Assembly (NCBI GenBank): GCA_905331475.1
Contig: CAJNYU010003045.1
Span: forward strand, 142,660-206,659
Direction: 5' to 3'
Origin: Rotaria socialis
Taxonomy: Eukaryota > Rotifera > Eurotatoria > Philodinida > Philodinidae
DNA length: 64,000 nt
The position numbers and the translations under genes are program-made. The notes beneath the pieces are model-generated. The model saw only the letters and a list, made by a program, of their open reading frames with translations, searched no databases and was not told the DNA's origin. Position 1 is the first letter of the stretch; each line of letters begins with the position of its first letter. Below are positions 60,145 to 64,000 of this stretch, piece after piece.

Positions 60145-61679
60145 TTAGACATGTCGCGAAGTTAACATATGTGATGGGCGACTGCCGTTCACAACCATTA
60201 GCGGAAATATGAGCGTAATATTTGTAAAAGATAATCTTGTCTTAAATATCATTTCGAGTGCATAATTAACGGTCCACACCACACTAGGTGTTGCAGAATA
60301 TTTATAAACTGTTGAAGGTGCAAATAGCTCAGTTGCCGAGAGCATCGGAATCTGAACCGTATGATAAAAGTGGTCATTTTGAAAGTCTTCAATACCTGGT
60401 AACAGTTCTTCAAAAATAATTTCGGTACTACTTTTATCACCTAAATCACGAAGCTGTACCAGTTTAACAATAACTTCTTTAATAGTTGTTCTACCTGGAT
60501 TGTCAATATAAAGTTCTAGAGGAATATAAGGTTCACCAATCAGTAAGTAATTACGTAAAAGTATCCCGTGTATGTATAAATCTCTGATATTCTCGTCTAC
60601 CCTTTCGACAGACGAAACATGTCGTGGTATACCAACAAAGGGTGCGACCGTAATATTAACGAATTCACAAACATTTCGATGCAATCCCGAACGAGCCACA
60701 GTAACTGCCACGTAATAATTTATCCACGTAGTAATCTTTTTCTTTTTGGCTCGAAACAGGCTGGGAGGTAAATTTTTGACCAGATGCAATGAAAATGGCC
60801 ACTGATAAGTATTTGGTTCTAGATAATATCCATCCTAGAATAAAGCCAGCGAAATAATATGACTATGAATAATAAAAATAAAATAAATCTATTAAAAAAA
60901 TATTCATTTTGATTTCATTCATGTTTCTTTAACAAGACGTCTACGAAATGCTTTCGTGCGAAAACTTCAAATTTGATTGAAAATCAAACAATTTCAGATC
61001 ATTATTTACCAATAAAACGTCTAGTTTTTGCGAAATTAATATTTATAAATTAAGTGGATTCAACTAACTCTAGTGAGACTGCTTATTAACGAACAAACAA
61101 TGTAAAAATCTAGGATAAATATGAGTGTGGGTCTTCTTTCAACATTCACAGATTTTTCGTGTTCACCAAAATAAACAATAATACAACTGTTTTTCTAAGT
61201 TTTACTCCAATACTTTAGATTTCAAGAAAAGCGAAACTTGAAGAAGAATTCAGATTCGAATTTCACTTTTTATGTTGACTCTAATGATCATTAAAGCAGT
61301 ATTTCTATATATATAATAATTAAATCGAGATAGAGAGAAATAATAAAATGTTCTTATAAAAACAATGAGCACGTTAATTTAGTATTAGCGAATAAAATGG
61401 ACGGCTTACTTGATCATAAGATATTCCATGTGCTGGTTGTATCACAAAAGGATGGAAATCAACATAGAAATTCCTTTGTCTTGTTACAATGTGCTTATTT
61501 TTCCCCGAACCGTGGACTTCAGTATTAATACGCTGTCCGATTAGTTTAACATCGATAGATTTCGTCTTCAATGGTCGATCGACTGTTAAAACTACATAAC
61601 CGTTGACGGCTTCACCTGTCCAGTAAAACATTTTCTCGTTTGAATCCAATGTAATATAGCAGCTTACGCTTGAGCCCAT
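60145..61679 (-). CDS. Arrestin-domain (ARRDC/alpha-arrestin-like) protein
   Basis: Two exons (61410-61679 and 60145-60834) encode about 320 residues, split by a 575-base intron. The start chosen gives MGSSVSCYITLDSNEKMFYW; another in-frame ATG lies upstream at 61730. The N-terminal arrestin fold is shown by YWTGEAVNGYVVLTVDRPLK, SIDVKLIGQRINTEV, and the core LEPNTYQWPFSLHLVKNLPP with PSLF. The C-terminal arrestin domain starts at VNITVAPFVGIPRHVSSVER and includes LLIGEPYIPLELYIDNPGRT. Alpha-arrestins are adaptors that guide membrane-protein trafficking and ubiquitination. No PPxY motif is seen at the C-terminus, so direct NEDD4-ligase binding is not supported. Confidence 0.85.
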
Positions 61680-62501
61680 CCTAACCTTTTTTGCGATTCG
61701 ATAAAGAGTATGTTTGAATATTTGCTTCAAATCGTATTATATATATATAGAAATAAGACCAATTAATGGCGTCATATTAGGAATAGGAAAGCGCGTAGTT
61801 TTTTTATCCGCTCGTATGCAATTATACAGGGTATATCTATTATTAGTCATGATTTGTTTATTCGTCGAAGGTTTCTACGAAAGAATGCAACTAGTATGAA
61901 AAATATGTAAATTTATTTACTATTAAATATTTTTTCATGCTTTGATACAGGCGAAGCGTGACTTGACTCATATATATGATAAGTGCTAAAGCAATTTTTT
62001 TTATTATGCTCATAAATGTAACACTCGGAAGTGCTTACATGTAAAAAAGAGAAATATAGATGTATAAGCGAAAACCACATCATTTTAAGCAACGCGTTAC
62101 AATTTGTGCCAATAATATATTATGCTGTGTACCAATTTTCGCTTGAAGGGATATTTGGAGAGTAAATAAATGAAAAATCGATTAAAATGTGAAAAAAAGA
62201 AAGGAAAGAGAAGTACTGATGATAAGCAGCAGCGAAGATACGTGAGTACATCGAACAGCTAGAAAAAGGAAGAACAAACTAAAAGAACGAACGAGAGAGA
62301 AAAAAAAGGAAGAAGAAATTTGCGTAAAGCAGTACATTTATGCATCTTTCTATGATATTAATTCGCATCAACAAAAGTCAACCACGTTAAAAGGAACGAC
62401 TCGTGCCGATCTTTCAATTGCCGTACACGACGTGCGCGAAAAAAATGACCAAGGTCATCCTTCTTCCTTTTATAAAAATTATCCCAGCTAAATATATCTT
62501 C
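61680..62501. other. Spacer between arrestin gene and LINE
   Basis: AT- and purine-rich sequence. It should contain the arrestin promoter and possibly the 3' UTR of the LINE on the minus strand. No poly-A tail or tandem 3' repeat of the LINE was recognised. Confidence 0.45.
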
Positions 62502-64000
62502 TTAGAAGGCAGAAGAACCAAGATCAGTTATGAACATAGTTTTCAATCTGCGTTGAATATATTTTTTAACATAAAATTGTAAGGGCTGTTGAGAAGTGAC
62601 TTTTAGCAGATTATGCGCAGAAATGAAGGGGCAGCGATGCACCAACCGAAGACCAACACGGAATTTTTGTTCTAATACATGTTGTTGAGATACTAGGAGG
62701 AGAGGAAAAAGGGGGAATAGCCACGCGAAATATGGGAAACTGTACGCGAAGAAACATTGATGAAGCGCTTTACATGACATTTTGCGACCAGATTTTATCC
62801 ATTTCAGTTTTCCTAGCGATCTCTGAATATTTCCTATGATTTTATCGACTGTTGGTTTCAACGAAAGTTTATCCGTCCAAGTAAATCCTAGGTATTTGAA
62901 TTCTTTGACTAACTCAATTTTGTTACCGTCTATTGTTACGTTTACGATCGGTCTTTTAACTTGTGTATGAAATAATTGTACTACAGTTTTAGAAACATTT
63001 AACGGTTGTTTCCACTTTTTTGAGTATATAAAAACCTGATTACAAACTCTTGTACCTTCTTTTTCTAAATAGTCAATCACCGAGCCTAATTTTTTCATTA
63101 TTGGCGGTTTAATTAATACACACAGGTCATCTGCAAATAAATGACATGAATGAGCTCCTAGGTAATTTGTTAGATCTGAGTGAAACACTATAAATAAATA
63201 CGGACTAAGACTACTACCCTGCGGCAGTCCTATATTTATACTAAATATTTGCGAAGTTATTTCACCATATTCTACGTAAGCTTTTCGTTCTTTTAACCAA
63301 CTATTAGTCATTTTTAATAAGTTGAGAGGCATACCCATTTTTTCTAGTTTACAGAGGAGAGCAGCATGCCATACACGATCATAAGTCTTTTGGTAATCAA
63401 CATATAGGACAAGCGTCGGAATATTAGCTGCCATGTTGTTTTTCACTTCCTGGTATATCGAGAGTACTCGAGTTGGTAGAAGACATTTTGGGCGGAAACC
63501 AGATTGTTCTGGCGGTACTAAACGATTTGTTTCAGCCCAGTGTCTAATTCTTAGTAAGAGCACTTTTTCAAACAGCTTTGAATGTGTAGCTAACAAGGAA
63601 ATTGGTCGAGTTTGCTCACACTTTGGGATACCCGATTTCAACTTATTTAGAGTAATGATTTTTGCAATTTTCCAGTCATCTGGATAACGACACTCGTTTA
63701 ACCATGTATTGAAGCATTTAGCTAAGCACTCGATGTAACTTGGAGGAAGTTTTTTAATTATAAAGTTTGACACGGAGTCAAGGCCTGCTGATTTCTTAGG
63801 CTTTAAGGTTTTAATTATACGAGTAATTTCGGCAGTGCTAGTTTTTTCTACGCTATCATTCAACACTGATAATCTATTTACCAACTCTTTATACTTCCTA
63901 TCTATCTGGTCTTCGTGTTCATTAGAACAATCCACTGCAGGTACTTTGAACTGTTCACTGTAGTACTGGAATAATTCATTTGTAATTCCTTCTGGTGTTG
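62502..64000 (-). mobile_element. Non-LTR retrotransposon ORF2 (reverse transcriptase), partial
   Basis: The frame is open from the window edge at 64,000 to the stop at 62,502, about 499 residues. It holds the reverse-transcriptase domain of jockey/CR1/I-type LINEs: KPKKSAGLDSVSNFIIKK, RPISLLATHSKLFEKVLLLR, EQSGFRPKCLLPTRVL, the catalytic aspartate block LYVDYQKTYDRVWH, GLPQGSSLSPYLFIVF, and LFADDLCVL with both active-site aspartates. EFKYLGFTWTDKL and the thumb region follow. No premature stop is seen in this part, so the copy may be young. The endonuclease half would lie beyond the window edge. Its 3' end lies about 820 bases from the arrestin start. Confidence 0.93.

Noticed and set aside
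1-64000. CRISPR arrays, bacterial operons and telomeric repeat tracts
   Set aside because: No regularly spaced direct repeats, Shine-Dalgarno-led gene strings or telomere-type hexamer arrays were seen. The bacterial-type genes carry introns, which argues against contamination.

Overview
The window looks like nuclear DNA of a small metazoan, most likely a bdelloid rotifer. It is strongly AT-rich. Most genes are split by many 50-65 base GT-AG introns. It carries clearly animal genes (innexin, APMAP, SPRYD7, mitochondrial P5C dehydrogenase, arrestin, RBR ligase) beside families that animals normally lack. The bdelloid assignment is inference. It rests on intron style, on what looks like a rotifer F-box/LRR-type family, and on the mix of animal and foreign genes.

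Layout. 1.8-4.1 kb: secreted chitin-binding/EGF mosaic (+). 5.2-8.0 kb: innexin (+). 9.0-9.8 kb: EF-hand protein (-). 12.3-13.0 kb: F-box/LRR-like gene split by a 360-bp foldback element. 15.8-16.8 kb: a 1-kb degenerate foldback. 17.3-18.0 kb: RASSF-like RA-domain protein (-). 20.6-21.3 kb: unknown small protein (+). 21.7-28.6 kb: LRR protein with a polyglutamine tract (-). 29.1-37.0 kb: compact plus-strand row APMAP, SPRYD7, P5C dehydrogenase, SET methyltransferase, broken by a poly-G/poly-C assembly join. 37.3-40.2 kb: KUP/HAK potassium transporter (-), a likely foreign gene with introns. 43.6-46.4 kb: gene end, foldback and a hAT-type MITE. 46.6-47.7 kb: RBR ubiquitin ligase (-). 49.7-57.5 kb: two large tandem genes (-) described below. 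58.3-60.0 kb: nested inverted-repeat elements. 60.1-61.7 kb: arrestin-like protein (-). 62.5 kb to the edge: non-LTR reverse transcriptase (-).

The outstanding locus is 49,735-57,481. The upstream gene encodes a GT4 glycosyltransferase fused to a radical SAM/SPASM enzyme. Only 52 bases downstream, and starting directly after a splice-acceptor-like AG, a second gene encodes a four-part fusion: WG-type repeats, an O-methyltransferase fold, a GalU-like sugar-1-phosphate nucleotidyltransferase and an L-arabinokinase-like GHMP kinase. Together they could phosphorylate a free sugar, activate it to an NDP-sugar, transfer it and modify a product. All parts look bacterial, cyanobacterial or plant-like in type, yet both genes carry spliceosomal introns. 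I infer a domesticated, horizontally acquired pathway, possibly expressed as a trans-spliced pair. Substrate and product cannot be read from the sequence.
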